Assembly (NCBI GenBank): GCA_002453275.1 | Contig: DKGN01000117.1 | Location: 1-8,849, forward strand | DNA: 8,849 bases | Reading direction: 5' to 3' | Origin: Caryophanales bacterium UBA6769 | GTDB lineage: Bacteria; Bacillota; Bacilli; Bacillales; UBA6769 | Program-made: the position numbers and the translations under genes | The notes under the pieces: generated by a model | The model's database searches: none | What the model saw: the letters and a program-made list of their open reading frames with translations, nothing else | What the model was told of the DNA's origin: nothing | Shown here: positions 1-6,775 of the stretch, in pieces | Numbering within the stretch: the stretch's first letter is position 1 | Layout: the number at the start of each line of letters is the position of its first letter

Positions 1-1296
1 TTTGTAAATTAGAGGAGGTCGTTTTACTTTTTGAGAGGTTAGTGTGAAGCACTGCTTAGCTTGGGCAAGAATGTCTGGAGGAACAATATCATTACAATGA
101 AGGATAGCTAGTGGTTCATCAGTTTTTACAAAGTCCCCAACCTTTTTACATAAATCTATTCCGACTGCAGGATCGATAATCGCATCCTTCGTCAGTCGAC
201 CGGCTCCGAGTAACATAGCAATTGTTCCAATTTCTTCAGTAGAGATTGTGCTTAAGTAGCCATCATTTTTTGCATAAATTGGTATTTGATTACGTGCTTT
301 TGGCAAGAGATCTGGGTTGTCAATAACAGAAAGATCTCCGCCTTGGGATGCAATAAATGCTTTAAATTTCTCAAATGCTTTTCCATTAAACATCATTTGA
401 CGTAATAATGTTTTCGCTTCTTCTATTGAAGGTGCCTTTTTTGCAAAATAGACCATGTAACTCCCAAGGGTGAGGGACAATTCCTCTAAATCACTTGGTC
501 CGTTACCTTTCAATGTCTCAATCGCTTCTTTAACTTCCAATGCATTTCCAATTTTTTGACCGAGCGGTTCGTCCATATTTGAAACGATTGCCATCGTTTT
601 TTTGTTATGGTTCAGTCCGATTTTGACCATTGTTGATGCAAGTTTTTCAGCTGATTCTAACGTTTTCATAAAAGCCCCAGAACCGACCTTCACATCGAGC
701 ACGATGCAATCAGTACTGGCAGCAATTTTTTTACTCATAATTGAACTTGCTATTAGTGGGATCGAATCAACAGTCGCTGTCACATCTCGTAAGCTATATA
801 ACTTTTTATCGGCTGGTGTTAAATGACTCGTTTGACCGATAACAGCAAGTTTTTGGTGATTAACAAGAGAGATAAATTCTAACTTTGACAGTTGTGTATT
901 AAAGCCTGGAATCGAATTTAATTTATCGACCGTTCCCCCAGTATGACCGAGTCCTTGCCCGGACATTTTTGCAACGGGCACACCTAATGAAGCAACGAGG
1001 GGGGCAATGACTAACGTTGTCGTATCGCCAACACCACCAGTACTGTGCTTATCGACTTTCAATCCGTTAATTGCAGAGAGATCAAGTTGTTCACCTGATG
1101 TAACGAGTGCTTCAGTTAAATATGTCAATTCGTTCTCGGACATCCCTTTAAAATAAATCGCCATCGTCCATGCAGATATTTGGTAATCAGGGATCTTATT
1201 TTGCATAAATTTGTTTATAATAAATTGAATTTCTTTATTTGTATGTTCAAAGCCATCTCGCTTCTTTTGAATTAAATCGACCATTCTATACAACAT
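1..1296 (-). CDS. pdp: Pyrimidine-nucleoside phosphorylase (3' end cut by window edge)
   Basis: This enzyme cleaves uridine, thymidine and deoxyuridine with phosphate, giving a free pyrimidine and (deoxy)ribose-1-phosphate in the cytosol. I translated the minus strand from the edge; 432 codons are open and the stop lies just outside. B. subtilis Pdp is about 434 residues, so almost nothing is missing. Family signatures are clear: the phosphate-binding KHSTGGVGD at residues 83-91, the glycine-rich SGQGLGHTGGTVDKL at 112-126, and the pyrimidine-binding residues expected at R170, S185 and K189. The C-terminal domain (MLLGAGR at 361-367) is also present. The start is the ATG at 1296, preceded by AAGGGGA four bases upstream; a second ATG at 1284 is too far from that site. 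It lies 19 bases after the stop of PNP copy 2 and is the last visible gene of the nucleoside operon. Confidence 0.95.
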   Translation of the reverse strand, partial: MLYRMVDLIQKKRDGFEHTNKEIQFIINKFMQNKIPDYQISAWTMAIYFKGMSENELTYLTEALVTSGEQLDLSAINGLKVDKHSTGGVGDTTTLVIAPLVASLGVPVAKMSGQGLGHTGGTVDKLNSIPGFNTQLSKLEFISLVNHQKLAVIGQTSHLTPADKKLYSLRDVTATVDSIPLIASSIMSKKIAASTDCIVLDVKVGSGAFMKTLESAEKLASTMVKIGLNHNKKTMAIVSNMDEPLGQKIGNALEVKEAIETLKGNGPSDLEELSLTLGSYMVYFAKKAPSIEEAKTLLRQMMFNGKAFEKFKAFIASQGGDLSVIDNPDLLPKARNQIPIYAKNDGYLSTISTEEIGTIAMLLGAGRLTKDAIIDPAVGIDLCKKVGDFVKTDEPLAILHCNDIVPPDILAQAKQCFTLTSQKVKRPPLIYK

Positions 1297-1315
1297 GCTA
1301 TCCCCTTGATTTAAA

Positions 1316-2140
1316 TTAATTTACTGTCGCGACTATTTCTTTTACGAGTTTTTTAAAGGTTGGTTTTGTTTTATTTGCAACAGCTATAACTTGTTCATGT
1401 GTCAGTGGTTCAAGCTCGTCAGCTATCGCCATATCGGTTATACAAGAAATTCCAATCACTTTCATTTGCATATGATTCGCAACGATAACTTCAGGGATCG
1501 TCGACATTCCTACCGTATCTCCACCAATGTAGCGGAGCATTTTCAATTCTGCTTTCGTCATATAAGAAGGACCGCTTATCCCAGCATAAACTCCTTGTTG
1601 GAGTGGGATGTTTAACGTGCTTGCAGTTTGCAAAACGTGTTCTTGTAATGTCGGATCGTATGCACGACTCATATCTGGAAATCGAGGGCCAAACGCTTCG
1701 TCATTCGGACCAATGAGTGGATTATCGCCTGTCATGTTGAGATGATCAGTTACCAACATCAAATCACCAGCATGAAAGGAAGGATTCAAGCTTCCACACG
1801 CATTCGTAACGATTAACGTCGTGACTCCCAATTGCTTTAACACTCGAATGGGAAAGGTTACTTCCTGCATTGAATATCCTTCATAATAATGAAATCGGCC
1901 TTGCATCGCGACAACTTGTTTATCACGCAGTTTACCAATGATTAGCTTGCCTTCATGTCCTATCACAGTAGATGTTGGAAAATGAGGGATTGTCCGATAG
2001 TCAATCGCTTCTTGTTCATCTATTTCTTCTGCTAACTCCCCAAGTCCTGAGCCAAGAATAATTCCAATTGATGGTTTTTGTTCCTTTCGTTTCATTACAA
2101 AGTCCGCAGCTTCATTTACTCTTTCTAACAAATCTCCCAT
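1316..2140 (-). CDS. Purine nucleoside phosphorylase, copy 2 (divergent base-recognition residues)
   Basis: This is a 274-residue member of the trimeric PNP/MTAP family, close in length to B. subtilis PupG (271). Such enzymes split purine nucleosides with phosphate into base and (deoxy)ribose-1-phosphate. Seen directly: the phosphate loop LGSGLG at 29-34, GRFHYYEGY at 81-89, TDHLN at 131-135, the intact loop NPLIGPNDE (140-148) and RFPDMS (153-158), and VGMSTIPEV at 210-218. Two residues that define 6-oxopurine specificity differ. The position of human Glu201 is Met194 (GPSYMT rather than GPSYET), and that of human Asn243 is Asp236 (ITD rather than ITN). The 5'-hydroxyl His (human His257) seems kept as His248. 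A TTG nine codons upstream (2167) is open but lies inside the preceding gene; the ATG at 2140 has GGTGATC five bases upstream and matches the family N-terminus. Translation is probably coupled to copy 1. Substrate is uncertain; adenosine is one possibility. Confidence 0.9.
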   Translation of the reverse strand: MGDLLERVNEAADFVMKRKEQKPSIGIILGSGLGELAEEIDEQEAIDYRTIPHFPTSTVIGHEGKLIIGKLRDKQVVAMQGRFHYYEGYSMQEVTFPIRVLKQLGVTTLIVTNACGSLNPSFHAGDLMLVTDHLNMTGDNPLIGPNDEAFGPRFPDMSRAYDPTLQEHVLQTASTLNIPLQQGVYAGISGPSYMTKAELKMLRYIGGDTVGMSTIPEVIVANHMQMKVIGISCITDMAIADELEPLTHEQVIAVANKTKPTFKKLVKEIVATVN

Positions 2141-2145
2141 GTCCC

Positions 2146-2152
2146 GATCACC
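2146..2152 (-). promoter_or_regulatory. Ribosome binding site that fixes the start of PNP copy 2
   Basis: The minus strand reads GGTGATC, a perfect match to part of the anti-16S consensus, five bases before the ATG at 2140. The site contains the TGA stop codon of PNP copy 1 (2148-2150). The ribosome therefore terminates on top of the next gene's binding site, which favours coupled translation of the two paralogues. Confidence 0.7.
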
Positions 2153-2951
2153 CGTCCTTTCTAGCAATCTCTTTTATTATTTGTTTTGTGAAGGTTGAAA
2201 ATGTTGCTTTTACTTTTTCTGTCGTTGCGATCACTTCTTCATGACTCAAAGGCTGTGGCAACACTCCTGCCGCCATATTTGAAATGCAGGAAATTCCAAT
2301 CACTTGAATGTTTTGCTGGAAAGCCTCAACTGCTTCTGGCGCTGTTGACATCCCAACTGCATCGACCCCCAATTTTTTTAGCATATGGATCTCTGCTGGG
2401 GTTTCATAAGAAGGTCCAGCGACTGCCGCGTACACTCCTCTTTTTAGCTGAAGCTGCTGTTCGCGCGCTACTCTTTCCGCCAAATCTAAAAGGTAGGGAG
2501 TATAAATAGGTGATGACATACCTACGTTCTCCTGTAACTGTTCGCTTTTGATAAGATTTACGTGATCAGTAATAAGCATCAAATCTCCAGCAGAAAATGA
2601 TGGGTTAATGCCTCCGGCAGCATTTGTCAGAACAATTGTCTGGATTCCAAGTGCTTTCATGACTGTAATCGGATAGGTAACTTCTTTGATTGGATACCCC
2701 TCATAAAAATGTAATCTACCTTGCATCGCAATAATATTACTATCTTCCAGCTCTCCAATGACAAATTGTCCTTTATGTCCAGTTACAGTTGATACTGGAA
2801 AGTGTGGGATGTCTTCATAAGGGAGATGTATCGGGTTTTTAATTTCTTCTGCTAATGTTCCTAATCCTGAGCCTAGTATGATGCCGATTGAAGGTTCAAC
2901 TGTTGTATATGTTCTAATAAATTGGATAACTTCATTTAATTTCCACTCCAC
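2148..2951 (-). CDS. pupG: Purine nucleoside phosphorylase, copy 1 (shortened active-site loop)
   Basis: This is a 267-residue trimeric-type purine nucleoside phosphorylase, expected to cleave (deoxy)inosine and (deoxy)guanosine to base plus (deoxy)ribose-1-phosphate. Seen directly: LGSGLG at 26-31, GRLHFYEGY at 78-86, TNAAGG at 109-114, GPSYETPAE at 179-187 and VGMSTAPE at 199-206. Glu183 and Asn225 occupy the positions of human Glu201 and Asn243 that hold 6-oxopurines, and His237 fits the 5'-hydroxyl His257. Oddly, the stretch between TDHVN (128-132) and GVYAAVAGP (172-180) is about eight residues shorter than in copy 2. It lacks the usual NPLxGPN and RFPxMS motifs, which carry a Phe reaching the neighbouring subunit's active site. 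The start is GTG at 2951, with a GAGGAGAT Shine-Dalgarno six bases upstream that overlaps the deoB stop. It is almost certainly a PNP; full activity is less sure. Confidence 0.92.
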   Translation of the reverse strand: MEWKLNEVIQFIRTYTTVEPSIGIILGSGLGTLAEEIKNPIHLPYEDIPHFPVSTVTGHKGQFVIGELEDSNIIAMQGRLHFYEGYPIKEVTYPITVMKALGIQTIVLTNAAGGINPSFSAGDLMLITDHVNLIKSEQLQENVGMSSPIYTPYLLDLAERVAREQQLQLKRGVYAAVAGPSYETPAEIHMLKKLGVDAVGMSTAPEAVEAFQQNIQVIGISCISNMAAGVLPQPLSHEEVIATTEKVKATFSTFTKQIIKEIARKDG

Positions 2952-2963
2952 TATTTTATCTCC

Positions 2964-4145
2964 TCACACAATTGACTTTAGGAAGCTTGTTCCATTTTTA
3001 GGGGATGGAATATTGAAATTTTGTGCAATTGTTGCTCCGACATCTGCAAACGTTTTTCTAATACCTAGTGAGCTCCCAGTCTTAATGTTATTGTGATACA
3101 CGAATAAAGGAACATACTCTCTCGTATGATCTGTGCCATGAAAAGTAGGATCATTCCCATGATCTGCCGTCATAATAAGCAAATCATCATCCTTTAATTT
3201 TCTTAAAATACTAGGCAGAGATTTATCGAAGGCTTCAAGTGCTGTTGCATAACCAACTGGGTCTCGACGATGACCATAAAGAGAGTCAAAATCAACTAAG
3301 TTGGCAAAAGAAAGACCATGAAAATCTGTGTCTAGCGTATGAAGCAGTTTTTCTATTCCATCTTCATTTGATAGCGTATGGATTGAAGATGTAATCCCTT
3401 GGTCAGCAAAAATATCTGCTATTTTTCCAATCGCGATGACATCTAATTCTGAATCCTTTAACTCATCTAAGACGGTGCGTTCAAACGGTCTCAAAGCGTA
3501 ATCTCGTCTATTGGCTGTGCGTATGAAAGAACCTGGTTTTCCAATAAAAGGTCTTGCAATCACGCGCCCAACAAGATACTCTTCTTTCATTGTTAATTGT
3601 CTTGCGCTGTGACAAATGTGATAAAGCTCTTTCAGTGGAACAACTTCTTCATGAGCAGCAATTTGCAAGACAGAGTCAGCCGATGTGTAAACGATTAGAG
3701 CACCTGTAGACATATGGATTTCACCAAGTTCAGCTATAATCTCGGTACCTGAGGCTGGCTTATTTCCAATTGTCGTTCTTCCAATCATTTTTTCTAATTC
3801 GTCAAGTAACATACGATCAAACCCATTTGGATATGTTCGAAATTTTTGCTCGATTAACAAGCCCATAAGTTCCCAATGTCCAGTCATCGTATCCTTACCA
3901 TTTGAAGCTTCCTGCATTTTCCCATAAAAAGCTTTCGGTCGTTTCACTTTTTGAACACCTAGGATTTTTTCTATATGACTTAAGCCAAACTCCTCCATAT
4001 TCGGTAGTTGGAGTCCGTTTACATGTTCAGCAATATGGCCTAATGTATGTGAACCAACATCGCCAAATTGAGCGGCATCAGGGGCTTCTCCAATCCCTAC
4101 CGAGTCAAGGACAATTACGATTACACGCTTAAAAGATGTCGTCAA
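2964..4145 (-). CDS. deoB: Phosphopentomutase
   Basis: DeoB interconverts ribose-1-phosphate or deoxyribose-1-phosphate and the 5-phosphates, linking the nucleoside phosphorylases encoded downstream to central carbon metabolism. It is a cytosolic alkaline-phosphatase-superfamily enzyme with two Mn ions. With the TTG start it has 393 residues; the B. cereus enzyme has 394. The metal ligands line up as Asp14 (VLDSVGIGEAPDA), Asp287 and His292 (VDFDSLYGH), Asp328 and His329 (TADHGND), and His340 (GTDHTREYVPL). The phosphorylated Thr is Thr86 in GKDTMTGHWE. The start is debatable: GTG codons at 4157 and 4154 are also open. I prefer TTG at 4145 because GGTGGTGA lies five bases upstream and the resulting N-terminus matches homologues in length. 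It follows xerD without a terminator and runs into PNP copy 1 with a 12-base gap. Confidence 0.95.
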   Translation of the reverse strand: MTTSFKRVIVIVLDSVGIGEAPDAAQFGDVGSHTLGHIAEHVNGLQLPNMEEFGLSHIEKILGVQKVKRPKAFYGKMQEASNGKDTMTGHWELMGLLIEQKFRTYPNGFDRMLLDELEKMIGRTTIGNKPASGTEIIAELGEIHMSTGALIVYTSADSVLQIAAHEEVVPLKELYHICHSARQLTMKEEYLVGRVIARPFIGKPGSFIRTANRRDYALRPFERTVLDELKDSELDVIAIGKIADIFADQGITSSIHTLSNEDGIEKLLHTLDTDFHGLSFANLVDFDSLYGHRRDPVGYATALEAFDKSLPSILRKLKDDDLLIMTADHGNDPTFHGTDHTREYVPLFVYHNNIKTGSSLGIRKTFADVGATIAQNFNIPSPKNGTSFLKSIV

Positions 4146-4150
4146 GTCTT

Positions 4151-4158
4151 TCACCACC
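4151..4158 (-). promoter_or_regulatory. Ribosome binding site favouring the TTG start of deoB
   Basis: The minus strand reads GGTGGTGA, one mismatch from the consensus GGAGGTGA, five bases before TTG 4145. The two alternative GTG start codons (4157, 4154) lie within this element, so they cannot use it. Neither GTG has a good site of its own upstream. Confidence 0.5.
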
Positions 4159-4164
4159 GATGCT

Positions 4165-4192
4165 ATTATAGTAGTCCCACTTATATTGTTAG
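4165..4192 (-). promoter_or_regulatory. Possible internal sigma-A promoter before deoB
   Basis: The minus strand carries a perfect TATAAT (4170-4165), with CTAACA (4 of 6 matches to TTGACA) 16 bases upstream at 4192-4187. It lies in the short gap between xerD and deoB and could transcribe the nucleoside genes apart from xerD. The predicted start near 4158 would leave almost no leader before the ribosome binding site, which counts against it. A perfect -10 alone can arise by chance in AT-rich DNA. Confidence 0.25.
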
Positions 4193-4198
4193 GTTGAA

Positions 4199-5089
4199 TT
4201 ACGCGCGAGGATGATGTTCTTTATATATGTCTTTAAGGCGTTTATTTGTAATGTGTGTGTATATTTGAGTTGTTGAAATATCTGCATGTCCAAGCATTTC
4301 TTGAACAGAACGTAAATCAGCACCGTTTTCCAAAAGGTGAGTTGCAAATGAATGTCTTAGCATATGTGGAGATAAATTTTTATTAATATTTGATTTGACC
4401 GCTAACTGTTTGACTATTTTCCAAAAGCCTTGTCTCGTTAGTCTTCCGCCTAATCGATTTAAAAATAACGCCTCTTCGCGTTTGTTTTTTAAGAGCTCAG
4501 GTCTTGCCTTGATTAAATAGTTTTCAATTGCTTCCGTCGCAAGTTGTCCAACAGGGATAAGTCGCTCTCGATTTCCTTTTCCGATTGTTTGGATAAAGCC
4601 TACCGACACATGAAGATTGTTTAAATTTAATTGAGTTAATTCAGAGACCCGTATCCCTGTTGCGTAGAGTAACTCAAGCATTGCCTTATTACGTAGTCCT
4701 GCAACAGTTGTCAGATCTGGTTGGTTCAATAATTGTTCGACTTCTGTTTGTGAAAGTACTCTTGGCAATCTGCGTTCCATTTTTGGAGTTTCGACATGTG
4801 TGGAAACATCGAGATTAACATACTCCTCTTGATACATAAATTGATGAAAAGATTTAATGGAGGATATAGTTCTCACAATTGAGGAGGTTGCTTTTCCATC
4901 CTCCCTCATCACTTCCAAATATTGAATGATATGTGGTCGCTCAATCTGGGCAGGCATTGTTATGTTAAGCTGTGTCATTAAATAGTTTGTATATGTATTT
5001 AAGTCTCGTCTGTATGCCGATATCGTATTTTGGGTCAGTTTTTTTTCAACAATTAAAAAATGTAAAAAATCTTGCACATGATCATTCAT
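4199..5089 (-). CDS. xerD: Site-specific tyrosine recombinase XerD
   Basis: XerD, with XerC/CodV, recombines dif sites to resolve chromosome dimers before division. The product is 296 residues, the usual length for this protein in Bacillus (also called RipX). The N-terminal SAM-like DNA-binding domain spans roughly residues 1-85. The catalytic domain shows the full set of active-site residues: Arg147 (ATGIRVSEL), Lys171 (GKGNRERLIPV), His242 and Arg245 (PHMLRHSFATHLL), His268 (LGHADISTTQIYTH) and the nucleophile Tyr277. The location directly after yqzK and before deoB is the conserved Bacillus context, which favours XerD over a phage or transposon integrase. The ATG at 5089 has AGAAGGGGA five bases upstream and lies 13 bases after the yqzK stop, so the two are probably co-transcribed. 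Confidence 0.96.
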   Translation of the reverse strand: MNDHVQDFLHFLIVEKKLTQNTISAYRRDLNTYTNYLMTQLNITMPAQIERPHIIQYLEVMREDGKATSSIVRTISSIKSFHQFMYQEEYVNLDVSTHVETPKMERRLPRVLSQTEVEQLLNQPDLTTVAGLRNKAMLELLYATGIRVSELTQLNLNNLHVSVGFIQTIGKGNRERLIPVGQLATEAIENYLIKARPELLKNKREEALFLNRLGGRLTRQGFWKIVKQLAVKSNINKNLSPHMLRHSFATHLLENGADLRSVQEMLGHADISTTQIYTHITNKRLKDIYKEHHPRA

Positions 5090-5102
5090 TAATTTCCCCT
5101 TC

Positions 5103-5333
5103 TTATTCCGCTAGTTGGAAGAAAACTTTTAGTCTGTCTATTATCGTAAATGTTTGCTCATTGGTCTTATGTGGAGAGTTGACTTTAATGGCATTCCCTT
5201 CTGGCTGGTGATAACGATTATAATTTTCGTATTCTTGATTAATCCAAATTAATCCGATATAAAAGAGTAACGTACAAATTGTAAAAATGATAAAAATTTT
5301 AAGCATATGAATTAGCGCTCGAAACATTGTCAT
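5103..5333 (-). CDS. yqzK: Small single-pass membrane protein, YqzK-like (DUF4227)
   Basis: This 76-residue protein has one strongly hydrophobic segment at about residues 9-31 (LIHMLKIFIIFTICTLLFY and onward), followed by a polar, asparagine- and tyrosine-rich stretch and a C-terminal soluble part. Basic residues before the helix are sparse (Arg5, Lys12), so topology is not obvious. I identify it mainly from position: in B. subtilis a small protein of this size, YqzK, is encoded between fur and xerD. The function is unknown in the family as far as I know. The ATG at 5333 follows GGAG by nine bases. It is the first gene after an intergenic stretch of about 278 bases and probably heads the transcript that continues through xerD. 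Confidence 0.85.
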   Translation of the reverse strand: MTMFRALIHMLKIFIIFTICTLLFYIGLIWINQEYENYNRYHQPEGNAIKVNSPHKTNEQTFTIIDRLKVFFQLAE

Positions 5334-5436
5334 CTCTTTTCACTCCAGTCTTCACTGTATAGTAAAAGATATGGCAAAAAGACTAGCTTTTATACCTTTC
5401 TAAGCTATGTTATGTTTCGAAGCTTCACTCTATTTA

Positions 5437-5465
5437 ACAATACCGTATGGTCATGGCCTATTCAA
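5437..5465 (-). promoter_or_regulatory. Candidate sigma-A promoter for the yqzK-xerD-deoB-PNP-pdp run
   Basis: On the minus strand, TTGAAT (5465-5460) and TATTGT (5442-5437) are separated by exactly 17 bases; each matches the consensus in 4 of 6 places. A competing candidate just upstream is TATATT with a weak TTCGCG. A promoter is expected here because the preceding unit ends in a terminator at 5541-5588, but neither match is strong. The rest of 5334-5540 holds no open frame or RNA gene that I can recognise. Confidence 0.3.
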
Positions 5466-5540
5466 ATATAAAAGTCTATTGATTTTTCGCGAATCCTCTC
5501 CAGCATAAGAATATAAGTATTCTGCTATAGTTAGCCATAC

Positions 5541-5588
5541 AAAAACACCTCCGAAGTAAGATATTCACTCAAGCTTCGGGGGTGTACT
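5541..5588 (-). terminator. Rho-independent terminator of the fatty-acid unit
   Basis: A 12-base-pair stem is formed by 5545-5556 (ACACCTCCGAAG) and 5574-5585 (CTTCGGGGGTGT), with one G-T pair and a 17-base loop. Read on the minus strand, the stem is followed by TTTTTGT; on the plus strand no T-run follows. It therefore terminates leftward transcription just after the dehydrogenase stop codon at 5612. Confidence 0.88.
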
Positions 5589-5611
5589 TTCAATTAGGGC
5601 ATTTTATTTGT

Positions 5612-6751
5612 TTATAAGCCTAGTTCTTTAGCAATAATTTGCTTCATAATTTCTGTTGATCCGGCAAAAATGGTATCGACCCGGACATTGCGATAATGTC
5701 TCGAAATCGGATATTCTTCCATGTACCCATACCCACCAAATAGCTGAAGTGAATGATACGCTACTCGATTGGCCATTTCAGAAATCCACCATTTTGCCAT
5801 AGACACTCTGGATACTGATATTTGTTTTCCTACAATGTGGTCATTGATTAAATTGTCTAAAAACGTTCGAGCTAATTCAATTTCTGTTGCCATTTCAGCT
5901 AATTTAAAACTATTTGCTTGAAAGGATCCAATTTTAACACCAAAGGCTTTTCTTTCCTTCGCATACGCGAGTCCTTCATTAAACATTTTTTCTGCAGCTA
6001 ATAGTGAACCTAGTCCTGCCACTATTCGCTCCTGTTGCAGATTTTGCATTAAATAATAAAAACCTTTTCCTTCTTCCCCGAGCAGATTTTCTTGTGGAAC
6101 GCGGCAGTCCTCGAAAAATAACTCGACTGTCCCATCAAGATGACGCCCCATTTTCTGAAGGGGGGGTGATTTATCGAATCCAGGTGTCCCAGCTTCAACG
6201 ACAATTAAACTTAAATTACGGTGTCGTTTTTCCTCGTTTCCTGTTTTACAAACAACGATGACAATATCACTGTTTAATCCGTTCGTAATAAAGACTTTTT
6301 GACCGTTAATAATATAGTCATTCCCATCTTTAACTGCGGTTGTTTCGACAGCAGCCAAATCCGAGCCAGTCCCTGGTTCTGTCATCGCGATCGCTGATAG
6401 GAGGTCGCCTGATGCACAGCCAGGAAGCCACCTTTCTTTTTGTTCTTCATTCCCTAGAAGATGAAAATAAGGAACGACGACATCTGAATGGAGGCCAAAG
6501 GGAATCCCAACGTCTGCACGAGCCATTTCTTCAATAGCGATTACAGAGTATTCAAACCCTAGGCCAGAACCACCGTATTTAGTAGGGATCCAAGGACATA
6601 AAAATCCTTGAGAACCGAATTTTTTCCAAATTGTTCGAGGGACGTTCATTTCTTTTTCCCATTCTTCATAGTATGGTGCGACTTCCTTTTCATAAAACTT
6701 TCTCAATGATTGGCGAAACATATTATGTTCCTCTGTATAGGCTATTGCCAA
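5612..6751 (-). CDS. Acyl-CoA dehydrogenase, long-chain/isovaleryl catalytic type
   Basis: This FAD enzyme oxidises an acyl-CoA to the trans-2-enoyl-CoA and passes electrons to electron-transfer flavoprotein, the first step of beta-oxidation. It has 379 residues, the normal length. The N-terminal helical domain runs to about 115. The FAD and substrate signature AMTEPGTGSDLA is at 122-133, the middle beta domain covers about 120-225, and the C-terminal helical domain contains RKAFG (267-271) and QLFGGYGYMEEYP (336-348). The residue aligned with the MCAD catalytic Glu376 is Ala363 (IFAGSTEI). Instead, Glu241 in QQERIVAG sits where LCAD and isovaleryl-CoA dehydrogenase place their catalytic Glu. 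The surrounding sequence resembles mammalian LCAD. It starts at TTG 6751 with AGGAGG seven bases upstream, 24 bases after the ligase stop, so the two are co-transcribed. Chain-length preference cannot be read from sequence alone. Confidence 0.94.
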   Translation of the reverse strand: MAIAYTEEHNMFRQSLRKFYEKEVAPYYEEWEKEMNVPRTIWKKFGSQGFLCPWIPTKYGGSGLGFEYSVIAIEEMARADVGIPFGLHSDVVVPYFHLLGNEEQKERWLPGCASGDLLSAIAMTEPGTGSDLAAVETTAVKDGNDYIINGQKVFITNGLNSDIVIVVCKTGNEEKRHRNLSLIVVEAGTPGFDKSPPLQKMGRHLDGTVELFFEDCRVPQENLLGEEGKGFYYLMQNLQQERIVAGLGSLLAAEKMFNEGLAYAKERKAFGVKIGSFQANSFKLAEMATEIELARTFLDNLINDHIVGKQISVSRVSMAKWWISEMANRVAYHSLQLFGGYGYMEEYPISRHYRNVRVDTIFAGSTEIMKQIIAKELGL

Positions 6752-6775
6752 AATGCTCCCTCCTATTTGTTTTAA

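Noticed and set aside
602..826. Plus-strand open frame of 74 codons
   Set aside because: It lies wholly inside pdp on the opposite strand, and its product resembles no family I know. It is a shadow of the real gene.
2195..2509. Plus-strand open frame of 104 codons
   Set aside because: It is antisense to PNP copy 1, whose motifs are complete across this span. No ribosome binding site or family similarity supports the antisense frame.
4199..5089. Tyrosine recombinase as a sign of an integrated mobile element
   Set aside because: Length, catalytic set and neighbours (yqzK, deoB) mark it as the housekeeping XerD. No attachment-site repeats or phage genes are visible.
5400..5500. Short palindromes (around GAAGCTTC and TTCGCGAA) in the intergenic region as operators or small RNA
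   Set aside because: They are 8 bases long, expected by chance, and do not match any operator I recognise. No terminator follows them within the gap.
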